Shown here piece after piece: positions 52,756 to 64,000 of a DNA stretch of 64,000 nt. Source of the DNA: Mantamonas sphyraenae (taxonomy: Eukaryota > CRuMs > Mantamonadidae); contig JAPMXV010000044.1 of NCBI GenBank assembly GCA_026936335.1, positions 186,001-250,000 on the forward strand, given 5' to 3'. The first letter of the stretch is position 1; the number at the start of each line of letters is the position of its first letter. Below the pieces are notes generated by a model. The model was not told where the DNA came from. It worked only from the letters and a program-made list of their open reading frames with translations, and did not search any database. The position numbers were made by a program, and so were the translations under genes.

Positions 52756-54365
52756 TTAGAAGGTGGTACCAAACTCCATGTTGGTTGTGATGTGCTTGTG
52801 TTGGAACCACCAGACCGTCCAGAGGACGAGGAGGGCCAAAAGCATGCCGGCAAGGACGAAAAAGGTGGTACTGCTGGTGATACTCACGCTGGTGAGGGCG
52901 GACTGGATGACCGTCTGCACAATGTACTGGAAGAAGGTGTTGCTGGCAAACAGCATCACGTTCTTGTCGCGGCTAACAATATGGGCCTGCGAGGCCTTGC
53001 CTGTGTTGTTGACGAAATTCTGCAGCAGTTCAAAGGACACCACGGTGGCGTAGGCCATGATCAGATTCACCGACAGGGCCAACAGCACCATGACCACCAC
53101 CATGAGAAACATGGTGAACATCATGATCAACTCTGTGTTCCAGTGGTCTGACGTGAGGTGCAACCTTTTCCAGGAGCCAGCGAACAGCGACCCAGCCGTG
53201 GCCATCAATCGTGCCACGGCCATCAAATACCCGTTGTTGTTGGACGACGAGTCCAGGTCGCGGAACAGCGACCATTGAAACTTTTCCACCAGGTTGGCCA
53301 CCGCCCGGCCAAGCCAGATCCAGAAAGCCCAGAACCAGAGCTTGGGCTGAAGTACAGGCAGGCCTGCGCTGTAGATGTCCATCAGTTTGTCCTTGGGATC
53401 GACATTGAGCGACCACAAATCGTTCAACACCGTCTGCGAATTGATGTAAAACCTGTCCCGTCCCTGCGGCGACAGCACCCCTGTGGCGACACTGGCGCGT
53501 CGAGACTTGAGCTCCTCTGCCGTGAGGCCACTCTTCTTGCGATCGGACGCTGTGCTCATGCTTCGGTTGGCCAGCTCGGCGCCGTCGTCGGACGCCGTCG
53601 AGATGGACCGGTTCTTGGTCGACGGTGCCTTGGCAGGCGGTTCTTCCACATTGGCTATGGGTGTAAACGCAAAGGAGAGGCCCAAAGCAACAATGCTAAA
53701 CGCAAACGCCAGCCAAAACACAATGTCCCAGTCGACGTTGGCGCCGATGAGCGCCTGGCCGAGCAGCGCGGAACAGACCTCGCCTACAAGGGCAGTGGCC
53801 TGCAAGGTGCCTGTGAGCACCTGGAACCGGTCTGCTTGGCACACGAAATAGATGTATGTGAAGAAGATGACGTTACTAGCTCGGCCTAGCCCACTAAAGG
53901 CTTCGGAGAGTTGAAGGACACCCACGTCGTTGCTCACAAGGACCAACAGCGACGTCACTGTGCGTCCAATGGCACCGCCAACGACAAGAGGCTTGAGCGC
54001 TGTGCGGCCGTAAAAGACTGAAATGGGATGATGGCGGCGTGGGTGGGTCAGTGACGCGCAAGGGGCGGTGAAAAAGGCGAGTGGACGGCATGAGCTCCCT
54101 GAAGAAGGCGCCGGCGCCCGCTTCTTTGGAAGGCTCGCACGGGCGGAGACGTACAGTACAGGACGCCGTAAGCGACGACGCAGAAGAGCATAGAGAATGT
54201 CCAGACAGGGTAGATGCTGTTGTCGACGACCTTTGCTTCGATGCCCTTCTGCAGGGTCAGATACGGCGTCAAAAAGGCTTTGCTGGGGTTGAAGTGGCTA
54301 GCAAAGCCATAGAGGTGAAGAATCAGGACGGGCCTGTCCTTCAGAATCTCTACCAAAGCACCCAT
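52756..54365 (-). CDS. SLC19-family (reduced folate/thiamine carrier-like) transporter
   Basis: Two exons, 54365-54155 and 54017-52756, giving 490 aa, the usual size for SLC19 carriers. The first helix region reads LILHLYGFASHFNPSKAFLT followed by PYLTL, the family signature (GFxxxxRPSEPFLxPYL in animals), then NSIYPVWTFSMLFCVVAYG. The T|TC splice gives VLYFFYGRTALKPLVVGGAI. Further spans follow in the expected order, with IFFTYIYFVCQADRFQVLTG corresponding to the AYYAYIYSxVxxxxYQxVxG helix. A central cytosolic Ser/Arg loop (TASDDGAELANRSMSTASDR) separates the two halves. A vitamin substrate such as folate or thiamine is likely at the plasma membrane; specificity is not readable. Confidence 0.85.
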
Positions 54366-54665
54366 GAGTGTGGGTGGTTCGGGTGGGATGGGATGATTTG
54401 TGGAGAGGTGGTTTGGGTGGCAACGCCGTCGAAGCGAGGGCGCCAGCCATGGCCATCCCATGACCAGCTATAGGAAAGCACACACAACTGTCAGAAACAG
54501 GGTTGTGCTCCCGTACCCAGTTTGAACACGCGCAACGATCACAACACCGCCTTTCACGGCTTGCATCCTCAACAAGAAAGTCAAGTCAATGTGAAACGTC
54601 AATGGGGATTGGTGTTCATGTGTGTTCCGGTTGTGGGCGCACTTTGGTGCGAGTGGCGTCCCTCA

Positions 54666-55904
54666 TCAGTACAGAGAACCCTGCTGGGCGGTCAGCAGAC
54701 GCTCCTTGGCCAGCTTCTTCTTGCTCACCTTCTTGGAGCCGCTTGCCTCCTCGGTCGGTCCAGCCACGGCAACCTCGCCCTCCTCCAGGATCAGCTCAAT
54801 GTGGCAGCGAGAGCGCTTGTACGCGCCAATGCGGCCGTGGGCGCGGTATGTACGACGGTGACCCTTGGGTGCACGCTGCACCTGGATGTGCGTCACGCGC
54901 AGCTTATCCACGTCCAGCGACTGCTCCACAGCGTTCGACTCTGCGTTCTCCAGCAGACCAATCATAAACTTGGTTGCCTTCTCCGGCCAGCGACCCTTCG
55001 TCGTGTTCCAAGCCTTCGCCTGAGCCTTGCGCGACACACCACCAGTGTACCTGCAACACCCCACCCGACCCGCATGCGACAAAACACACACACAGCCCCA
55101 CTGTCAGCATCCACTCCTCCTCACTCCGTCAATCCCCTCTCTCCCGCTCCTCCATCCACACTTTCAAGCACACACTCCCCTCCTCATCCCTCCCTTCCAC
55201 CCTCCTTGGGCAACCCGCCACAACTCACTTGTTGAAAGGAACAATCTCCTGGTGAGCCAGCACGTTCTTCAGGAACGTCTTGGCACGCTTCAGCGGCATG
55301 CGGCGGATGGCTGTACACACATTCCAGTCACACACACGTCCCATCGTCGTCCACGTACGTCATCCAACCGTGTCAGCCGACTCTCCAACCTGTGCTCCCA
55401 CTCCAAAAACACCTGGCCCCAACGCATGCAAAAAACACCCGCCCCTCACACCGCCCCTCTCCTTCCTTCCCCTGCCCCTCCCTCTCTCCACCCATCCCGT
55501 CCCCCTCTCCCCACATCCCGTCACTCCTCCTCCATCCCAAACTCACCGTGGCCAACCTCTCGCGCCGTCTTGTAGCGAACTAAACCCAGTTGCCGCAGCA
55601 AATCGCACCCGCCGAGTCAGCCCTCTTTGTCCCGCCACACCCTTACCATACCCTTCCCACACCCACGACGACACATGTGCATCTGTGTGTGTCCTGCCGC
55701 TTGGCTCTACACACACACAGAGCAGCCCTGCTGTCCTCTGCAGTGCACAAGAAGCTGCGCAATGTGCTCTGGCGAGCAGCAGCAGCAACCCATTCGATAT
55801 CCCTCCACCGTTACGTGCTCGCACTGCAACTTACTGCTCAGGTAGCTGCCCTGCGCACGGCACGACTTGTTCGTGTTGGGCTTCACACTGTACTTCTTCA
55901 CCAT
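54666..55904 (-). CDS. RPL17: Large ribosomal subunit protein uL22 (RPL17)
   Basis: Four exons: 55904-55835, 55579-55547, 55310-55229 and 55050-54666, all phases consistent, giving 189 aa (human 184). The assembled protein starts [20 protein letters not shown], then [39 protein letters not shown], and ends with the family hallmark [20 protein letters not shown] followed by [15 protein letters not shown]. The Lys/Ala-rich tail is typical of eukaryotic uL22. It lines the peptide exit tunnel of the 60S subunit. It has more introns than most genes in the window, with one intron of 255 bp and others near 180-235 bp; these might host snoRNAs, but I see no clear C/D or H/ACA boxes. Confidence 0.96.
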
Positions 55905-56018
55905 CGAGACAAAAGGGTTTGGTTTGCATACGCAGCGCGCGCGTGTGTTTCGTGCTCAGCTAGCAGATGGAATTGAGAATCGATGTGCATTTGTGTGTTG
56001 CATGCCCGCCGAGCAGAG

Positions 56019-57475
56019 TTACTCGAGCGCAGCGGCACCAGAAATAATCTCGATGAGCTCGGTGGTGATGACCGCCTGGCGCTTGCGGTTGTACTGGATT
56101 TCCAGCTTGCCGATCATGTCACCGCAGTTGCGCGTGGCGTTGTCCATGGCCGTCATGCGGGCAGAAATCTCCGAGGCCGTGGTCTCGACCAGGCCGTAGA
56201 AGATGGTGTTGGCCAGGTGGAACTGGTACAGCGAGTCGAAGCAGTCGCCTTCGTACTCGAACTTGTCCACGTACGCAGAAAACTCCTCGCTGCGGTTCTC
56301 CGTGTCCGACAGCTCCTTGAGCGACGGGAAGCTGCGCTGGCGCTGCTCAAACGCAATCACCGATTGGAACTCGTTGTACACCACGCTCAGCACATCCCAG
56401 TCCTGCTTCAGCAGCTCGTTCGCAACCAGAGACGACTGCATGAAGCTGTTTGCAGCAAGAGACACCCGCGTGTGTACGTGTGCGTGTGTGTGTGTGTCCT
56501 GTGTCAGCCTTCTCTCCCTCCCCCTCTCGAGGTTGCCTAAACACGGCGGCGACTTACTTGAGGTCCTTGCTGATGTTGGTGAATGTCTGGGTGTACAGGT
56601 TGGCGACGTCGCGCTGCAGACCAAGCACACCTTTCTCACCAATGACGTTCAGGGTCACGTTGCTGGTGTCCGTGCCGGCGAGGTCGTTGCGCACCTTGCG
56701 AACAATCGACGAGTTCACGCCGCCGCACAGACCACGGTCCGAGGTCATGGCCACGATCAGGTGCTTCTTGTCGCTGGGCACCTCGTCCATCTCGATCTTG
56801 TTGAAGAAAGAATCCGTGCCGGTGATGTACCTATGCGTGGCGTGTGTGCGAAAACGCACCGTGTGAGTCGCCAGAGGGGAAAAATCGCAGCCCGCTTCCC
56901 TTCCGACCCCTCTCGCAGCGCCCTTGCGCGTCACCTACTTGCGTGCATCGCTCAAGCTCTTCTCGGCGCCCTTGAGCTTAGCAGCTGCCACCATCTTCAT
57001 CGATGCCGTGATCTTCTTGATGCTCTCGACCGACGTCTTGCGGTTCTTGACTACGCGCGCCACACACCGGCGAAAACACACGCAACGCCCAACGGCACGT
57101 CAGTTTCCATGCGCCACATAGTCTCTCTCTCCGCCCCGACCCATCTATGCCTTCCCTCTCAGTCTCCTCTACCCCCTTTGCCAACGTACTCTCCTTCAGC
57201 GTAGCCATGTTGCGCACCGTCAGACCGTTTGCCGCGCTGTGCCGAATCGCATGGTCAGTTTTCGCTCCTGCCGCACACCTCGCGCCTCCTCCGCACCCTC
57301 TGCGCACACGCTCTCTGCCTGATCACTTGCCAAGGCCTGGAGACCTGCCCTTGGCCCGCCGTTGTGCACGTCCCCGTGCTCCTACTTACCTCTGCTGCAC
57401 GCTCGACGACGAAGTCGAGGACATCAGGCTGGCCACGGAAGCCTTCGGGGTGGATTTGACGACTCGGGTAAACAT
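56019..57475 (-). CDS. ATP5F1C: Mitochondrial F1-ATP synthase subunit gamma
   Basis: Five exons: 57475-57390, 57236-57190, 57050-56939, 56830-56558 and 56445-56019, giving 314 aa with every phase consistent. Exon 1 encodes a Ser/Arg/Lys-rich presequence, MFTRVVKSTPKASVASLMSS, and the next exons restore NGLTVRNMATLKEIKNRKTS, then KKITASMKMVAAAKLKGAEK. The middle has MTSDRGLCGGVNSSI; the last exon ends with the invariant ARMTAMDNATRNCGDMIGKL and RQAVITTELIEIISGAAALE, the C-terminal rotor helix. It forms the central rotating shaft of complex V in the matrix. The exon-1 start was chosen because it alone gives a targeting peptide and the conserved RNMATLKE block. Confidence 0.95.
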
Positions 57476-57600
57476 TTGTCGGCTGATCACACATCCCACA
57501 ACACCGCGCAGGGTCAGCACACCGTACATCCACACCCGTCTCTCTCCCTCTCTCTCTCCGCTTCCCCCCTTTGGCACCCAACAATGGTTCCTGGACGTCA

Positions 57601-58411
<811 letters not shown>

Positions 58412-58511
58412 GTCAGCAGGTGCGAGTTCGATGGGTTTGACACACCTGCGCCCTCACCCTCCCAACCCGTCCACACGCGACTGAGAAACAACACACGCCT
58501 CTCCAACATCC

Positions 58512-61500
58512 ATGTCTACTCGGGGCCGACGAAGCGACAGCGACGCTTCCAACGCCAGTAGCCACAGCGACGATTCGTCCGACGTCGAGCACGACGACAC
58601 AGAGACCTGGCAAGAGGCCAAGCAGCGCCGTGCCATCACTGCCAAGAACCGCGAAAAGCAGAATGCCCTACTCCTCAAGCGCAACGAAGGCACCACCGAC
58701 AAACGCCTCCGCTACCTCAGCAAGCTCACAGACGGCTTCTTCCTGGGTGGGCCTCTGGCCTCCGACAGCTCAAAGTCCACATCCAAGGCCGCCTCTACTT
58801 CCTCCACCTCCTCCTCGTCCACCTCCTCCCCGTCCACCACACAGTCACCCTCCAAGCGCAAGCGCATGACCGAGAGCGCAGAGGACGCCGAGCTGCTCAA
58901 GGCTCAGAAGATCTCGACAGGTCCCACCCGCCTCACCACACAGCCTGAATGCGTCAAGAACGGCATCATGAAAGACTACCAGCTGCGCGGCCTCAACTGG
59001 CTTATCGGTCTGTATGACAACGGCATCAACGGTATCCTTGCAGACGAAATGGTACGCGCGGCGTGTCCGGTTCCTGATGATTCGTGATCACCCCCGCCAA
59101 AAATACGAAATCGTGCTGACACCTGCCCCAACACACCCTGCTTTGGCTCTGTGCACACAATCATGTGCCTGCGCCACACACACTCACCCTTCTGCACCTC
59201 TTGCAATCCCACGTGCAGGGGCTGGGCAAGACCATGCAGACGATTTCGCTGCTGGGCTACCTGAAAACCGTCCGCGACGTGCCGGGTCCTCACATCATCA
59301 TTGTGCCCAAATCCACACAGCTCAACTGGATGAAGGAGATCCGCAGGTGGTGCCCTGTGCTGCGGCCCATCATGCTCGACGGAAACAAAAAGGATCGTGC
59401 CGAGCTGATTGACAAGGAGCTGAAGCCAGGTGCCTTTGACATCCTCGTCTGCTCCTACCAGATTGCCATGATTGAAAAGAGCGCCATCAACAAGTTTGCC
59501 TGGCAGTACATTGTCATCGACGAGGCCCACCGCATCAAGAACGAACAGTCCTCTCTCAGCAAGGTCGTGCGGATGTTCAGCACCCAGAACCGCCTCCTCA
59601 TCACAGGGACCCCTCTCCAGAACAACCTTCACGAACTCTGGGCCCTCCTCAACTTCCTCCTGCCCGACGTGTTTTCCGACGACGAGCAATTCGATGACTG
59701 GTTCCAGCTCGAGGGCAAAGACGTCGACGCACAGAACCAGGTCGTCTCCAAGCTCCACCGCATCCTCAGCCCGTTCCTCTTGCGCCGCCTCAAGAAGGAA
59801 GTCCAGAGCAACCTGCCTCCCAAAATCGAGACGAAGCTCTACGTTGGCCTCAGCGAGAGCCAACGCAAGCTGTACGTGGACATCCTCAGCAAGGACATGA
59901 GTGCCCTCAACGGAGCCAAAGGAACCACCAAGAGCCTCCTCCAGAACATTTGCATGCACCTGCGCAAGGTCTGCAACCATCCTTACCTCTTTGACGGCGT
60001 GGAGCCAGGCCCGCCGTTTGAAGACGGCCCACACCTCATCCATGCCAGCGGCAAGCTGTCCATCCTGCACCGCCTCCTGGCCAAACTGCAGAGCAAGGGC
60101 TCGCGCGTTCTCATCTTCAGCCAGATGACACGCATGCTGGATATCCTTGAGGATTACTGCGTCATGGAGGGCCACACCTTTTGCCGCATCGACGGCACCA
60201 CGGACGGCGACGAACGCGAAGCTCAGATCGAGCAGTTCAACGCCCCGGGTTCAGGCATCTTTGTGTTTCTCCTCAGCACACGTGCAGGCGGCCTAGGCAT
60301 CAACCTGGCCACCGCAGACACCGTTGTGCTCTACGACAGCGATTGGAACCCCCAAATGGACCTCCAGGCACAGGACAGGGCACATCGTATCGGCCAGACC
60401 AGGCCTGTATCCATCTACCGCTTCATTTGCGAGGACACAATCGAAGAGAAAATCATCGAACGCGCCGACATGAAGCTGCGCCTGGACGCCATTGTCGTCC
60501 AACAGGGACGCCTGGCTGAGTCCGACCGCTCCCTGGGCAAGGACGACATGGTGGACATGATCCGCTTCGGCGCAGACCGCGTCTTCAAGTCGTCCAAGTC
60601 AACCATCAGCGACGAGGACATCGACAGCATCCTGGAGCGCGGCAAGCAAAAGACAGCCGAACTTCAGGCCAAATACGATGAGATGAGCGAGGGCGCCATC
60701 AAGGCCTTTTCCATGGATTCCACCTTTGACATGTACGAGTTTCAGGGAAAGAGCTTCCGCGACGGCACAGGCGGCAGTGGACCCCAGAAAGAGGCCGCCT
60801 CCAACTGGATTGCCCCACCCGAGCGCACAAGCAAGTCCAAGGCCGGCACATACTCTGTCTCTGCCTACTACCGTGACACCCTCGCCACAAATTCGGCCAG
60901 GGACAAAAAGAAGTCGAGTGGTGAACGATTGCCCAAGCCCCGTGCGCCGGAACTCTTGCGCGAATGGCAGTTCCCCGGCGAACGCCTCATTGCCCTCCAC
61001 GCCAAAGAGATGGAGTTGTACAAGCGCCAGCGAGCCATGTGGTCCAAGCTGAAGCAAATGCGACGCCAGCGTAGGGCTGGCATGCAGGTCGAAGACGACA
61101 CCGCCGGCAAAAAGACCGCACCCAAGAAGAAAAAGAACGCCAGCGCCGCTGATGACGAGGACAAGGATGAGGGTGATGATGACGAAGACGACGATGACGA
61201 CGACGAGAACGACGACGACGACGAGAGCGAGGATGCTACGAAGAAGCCGAGCGATGAGGAAAAGCAGCTGTTGGAGACGTACCAGGAGCTGTTGAGCCAG
61301 GAGGCGCTGAGCGAACGGGAGCAAACAGAAAAGGAGCGCCTGGTGAAGAAGATCCTGTTCCCGGAGTGGACCAAGGGAGACATGCACGCGTTTGCCACAG
61401 CATGCGGCGAGCATGGACGAGAAAACTTGCAAGCCATCTGCAAAGACCTGGGCGAAGTGCACACAGCACGGGAAATCAAAGAGTACCACAGCACGTTCTT

Positions 61501-61915
61501 TACACGAGGAGAGCAGGAGCTGAGCGTGTGGCCAACCCTGCTGCGTCGCATCGAAGAGGGAGAGGCGCGGCTGGAACGACACGCCGAAGCGGATGAGTAC
61601 CTGGAGTGGAAGGTGAAGGAGACAAACACAGACACAACCATGTACCTGGCCTACGCGCCAAACAAGTCGCTCTTTACACCCGAGGAGGACGACTTTCTGG
61701 TGCGGATGCTCCACAAGCACGGCTTCGACGCATGGGAAGCCATCAAGCTGGAGATCCAGCGGGACTGGCGCTTCCGCTTCAACTGGTACCTCAAATCGCG
61801 TTCCGAACTCGACCTGGAGACGCACGCGGAGTCTCTTATGCGCGGCCTCAAGCGAGAGTTTCAAGAAGACATGGCAGACCAAAAGCAGTCCGAGGCAAAG
61901 CGTCAGCGCGTGTGA
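58512..61915 (+). CDS. ISWI-type SNF2 chromatin-remodelling ATPase
   Basis: Two exons, 58512-59051 and 59219-61915, giving 1,078 aa. The splice falls inside Walker A and restores [20 protein letters not shown]. Helicase motifs: [15 protein letters not shown] (DEAH), [58 protein letters not shown], and [20 protein letters not shown]. After the ATPase come the HAND region ([18 protein letters not shown]), SANT (about 935-985) and SLIDE ([20 protein letters not shown]). This order is diagnostic of ISWI/SMARCA5. An acidic Asp/Glu run precedes the SANT module (61150-61240), an unusual insertion. The N-terminal AutoN-like basic patch is weak. Expected role: nucleosome spacing. It converges on the Ariadne gene. 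Confidence 0.96.
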
Positions 61916-61955
61916 TGAGACGCAACACTCATGTACTGTACATTTCATGCCAGTT

Positions 61956-64000
61956 TCACGATTCTGCCATGGAGCGAGAAATGGCCAGTTGCAGATCAGC
62001 CTCTTCGTCCTCATTCTTGCCGCCAAAGCCAAAGAACGAGGCAAACCACCCTTCTTCTTGCGTTTGCCCTTACCTCCGTTGGCCGCCGATCCCCGGGCGT
62101 CATCGCCCGAGGAGGAAGAGGACGCGCTGGTTTGCTCGTCGTCCTGGCCGTCGTCCATCTCCAGCTGCGACTCAATGACGTCGGCCAGCGCAGCACAGCG
62201 CTTGCGCACAAGACCGGTCATGTTGATGACCTCGTGGCGCACTCTGTCATCGATATCTTCCTCCTTGGTCTCAAGCAAGTTGGCGAGTTTCTCCACATTG
62301 CTCTCCAGCTGAGTCTGCTGGTCCTCAAACAGGTTCTTCTGCACCATGAGCGAGTCCCTGATCGCGGAGTTTTCCACGTCGCCCATGGAAAACATGTAAA
62401 AGGCATACACGTAGCTGTGGGCCAGATAGCGACGGCACACAAAGACGGCATGCACCCCCTGCTCCAGCCACTTGAGATCCATCATCGTCTGGCCCGTGGT
62501 TTCGTACAGATGCAGACGCTTGACCTCCACCTGGCTACGCAGCTTCTTTTCAAACTTGAGCGACTCCTGGTGGCCACGGAAACGTTCGAAATAGTGCATG
62601 TAGCGCTTGAGGGCAGCGCCGGCGGTGTTGGCATTCTTTTCCGCTTCGTCCTTGTAACGACCACACTCGTGGCCCTCGATGGATCCCCAGGTGTGTGCAC
62701 GGCCTGTTTGTGCGCCGCACAGCCAGCAGAAGTAGCTTCCACAGGTGCATGAGACGTGGTTGCAGCCGCCGTTCTTTTCGACCATGTTGTGGCAGTTGGG
62801 ACACTCCTTGGTGTTGCTGGCCATCCAGTTGGCCGTCTCGCTGTCGTCTTTGCACTTGATGTCCCATTGCTTGAGCTGCTTGCAGGTGCTGGGCTGGTGG
62901 CTGTTGCCCTGGCATTTGAAGCAGAAGCTCCAGCCGCAGACGCAGTCCACGTCCACGGCCGACTTCCACGTGATCTGCACCGCATTGCCGCAACTGGGTG
63001 CAGACGGACACCACTTGACCATGGGGTTGTCCTCGATGAACGAGTCCATCATCTTGTTCTGGTATTTGGTAAGGGTTGACTCGTCCACCACCTCGTTGAT
63101 GATCTCTTCGTCGACCAGCACGTCACACTTGGCCTGCATGCAGCGTACGTCTTTGGCGTGGCCTTCGTTGATGCGCATGGGCACGTGCATCGACCAGCAA
63201 TCTGTGCAGAAGCGATGCCCGCACGAGTTTGCCCGTGTGTCTTCCCATTCCACTTCGTCGTCCATGCAGCTGCAGGTGACAGGTACGGCAGGATGCAACA
63301 ACAACACGCGTGTGATCCCACGTGTGTGTGTGTGTGTGGAGTGTGCGCGGTGCCGTTGCGTCAGCATGGATGCGTTTGCGAGAGTGTGTGTGCGCGTTCC
63401 CAAAACCATTCTCGCGAGCCGTGCACAGAGGAACCGGGCCTGGTGCACCACAACGCTTACCTGTGACATTCAAACGGCGCTGACCGATCCTCCACAGATG
63501 GGTCGAGGGTCTCCGTGGGGATGACACCAGCTTTCTGCTCGTGCGTGACGGAGGGGTCGCCGGGAGTGCGTTAGGCAAGAATTCCCTCTTTGCAGTGCGT
63601 CTGGCATGCTCACACAGATGGACAGCAAGACAAGCACATACCTCCATGACTTGGTCGGCGCCACGCTCGAAAAAGTCGGACATCAGCTTCTCGCTATCCC
63701 ACTGGTAAAACATGAGGAGGAGGCGAGAGTCACCTGCCGTGGTGCCAAGAAAGTCGCGCACTTTGTCAATCTTTTCGTTCTGTTCCTTGATCACATCCTT
63801 GGGATTGAGGATAATAAAGTCCTTTTCTTCCTCCTGCACGTGCGGCGATTCGTCGTCGATGTCGATGGACTCGCTGGGCTGGCTGCCTTGTTCCAGCCCG
63901 TCCTCGTCGTCGGACGACTGGTACACGTAGTATTCATCTTCACCATCCTCATCGTAGTATTCGTCGTCGTCATAGTCCACATACTCGTCTCCGTCACTCA
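61956..64000 (-). CDS. Ariadne-type RBR E3 ubiquitin ligase (5' end beyond window; frame problem near C-terminus)
   Basis: Exons 64000-63642 (open at the edge, no ATG), 63534-63461 and 63269-62074, then a short 3' part ending at 61956. The N-terminus is acidic, DEDGEDEYYVYQSSDDEDGL. The second join gives APFECHSCMDDEVEWEDTRA, placing RING1 Cys residues across an intron. RING1, IBR and RING2 follow in order, with WCPSAPSCGNAVQITWKSA, CVCGWSFCFKCQGNSHQPS and RING2 ECPNCHNMVEKNGGCNHVSC followed by TCGSYFCWLCG, containing the catalytic Cys. The Ariadne helical domain ends near LEMDDGQDDEQ. In the same frame no sensible end is found, but the +1 frame gives KNEDEEADLQLAISRSMAES and a stop, a ubiquitin-interacting-motif-like tail. 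A GTAAGG donor at 62073 with acceptor within about 17-71 nt, or an indel, would join them. Confidence 0.85.

Noticed and set aside
60599-63469. 956-codon minus-strand open frame spanning the Ariadne gene and the 3' half of ISWI
   Set aside because: Only the part above 62074 is real (Ariadne ligase). The r
est is antisense to conserved ISWI helicase and SANT/SLIDE sequence.

Overview
This is a gene-dense, GC-rich stretch of a nuclear genome from a unicellular eukaryote. Evidence: GT-AG introns (mostly about 75-330 bp, one of 582 bp), a cytosolic ribosomal protein, ESCRT, AP-2 clathrin adaptor, ORC, ISWI and HIRA-pathway chromatin genes, and Rac GTPases with a CAAX box. The two Rac genes, SLC19-type carrier, calpain and ERICH2-like protein suggest a heterotrophic protist on the amoebozoan/obazoan side. 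I cannot name a species from sequence alone.

Layout. 1-14.2 kb: GH31 glycosidase (5' truncated), TRAP-beta, AP-2 mu, VPS28, malate dehydrogenase, a WD40-like protein, a nucleoplasmin-like chaperone, a polytopic membrane protein, an ubinuclein/Hpc2-like HIRA subunit and a SEC14 lipid-transfer protein. 14.2-26.8 kb: a mobile-element island. It holds a giant Fanzor-type RuvC nuclease (about 1,622 aa), an intact-looking DD34E Tc1/mariner transposase, an ankyrin-gene remnant, a second Fanzor/TnpB-like nuclease (about 977 aa), and structured sequence just 3' of both Fanzor genes. 26.8-37.3 kb: an EF-hand membrane protein, an intron-containing Rac, an ERICH2-like protein, a GH5 glucanase, a PB1-domain protein with a possible cysteine-protease fold, ORC1, and an intronless inverted Rac copy encoding the same protein. 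37.8-64 kb: NCBP1 (CBP80), calpain, UBX protein, RINGv E3 ligase, EME1-like protein, kelch/coiled-coil protein, phosphoesterase, SLC19 carrier, RPL17, mitochondrial ATP synthase gamma, RBX1, ISWI and an Ariadne RBR ligase (5' end beyond the window).

Gene models were assembled by matching exon phases at GT-AG sites and checking continuity of conserved families. Outside the island spacing is very tight: convergent stops can be 7-46 bp apart, co-directional neighbours as little as 22 bp apart, and divergent start codons 47-180 bp apart. The window has a recurring ubiquitin/trafficking theme (VPS28, AP-2 mu, UBX, RINGv, RBX1, RBR ligase) and a chromatin theme (ubinuclein, nucleoplasmin-like, ISWI, ORC1), but nothing indicates co-regulation beyond shared divergent promoters.

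The most unusual locus is the Fanzor island. The larger Fanzor carries an N-terminal segment whose acidic motifs resemble FEN/PIN nucleases, ahead of a complete RuvC and zinc-finger module. Both Fanzor genes keep all three RuvC acidic residues and are followed within about 50-280 nt by strong inverted-repeat structure that could be guide-RNA scaffold or element ends.
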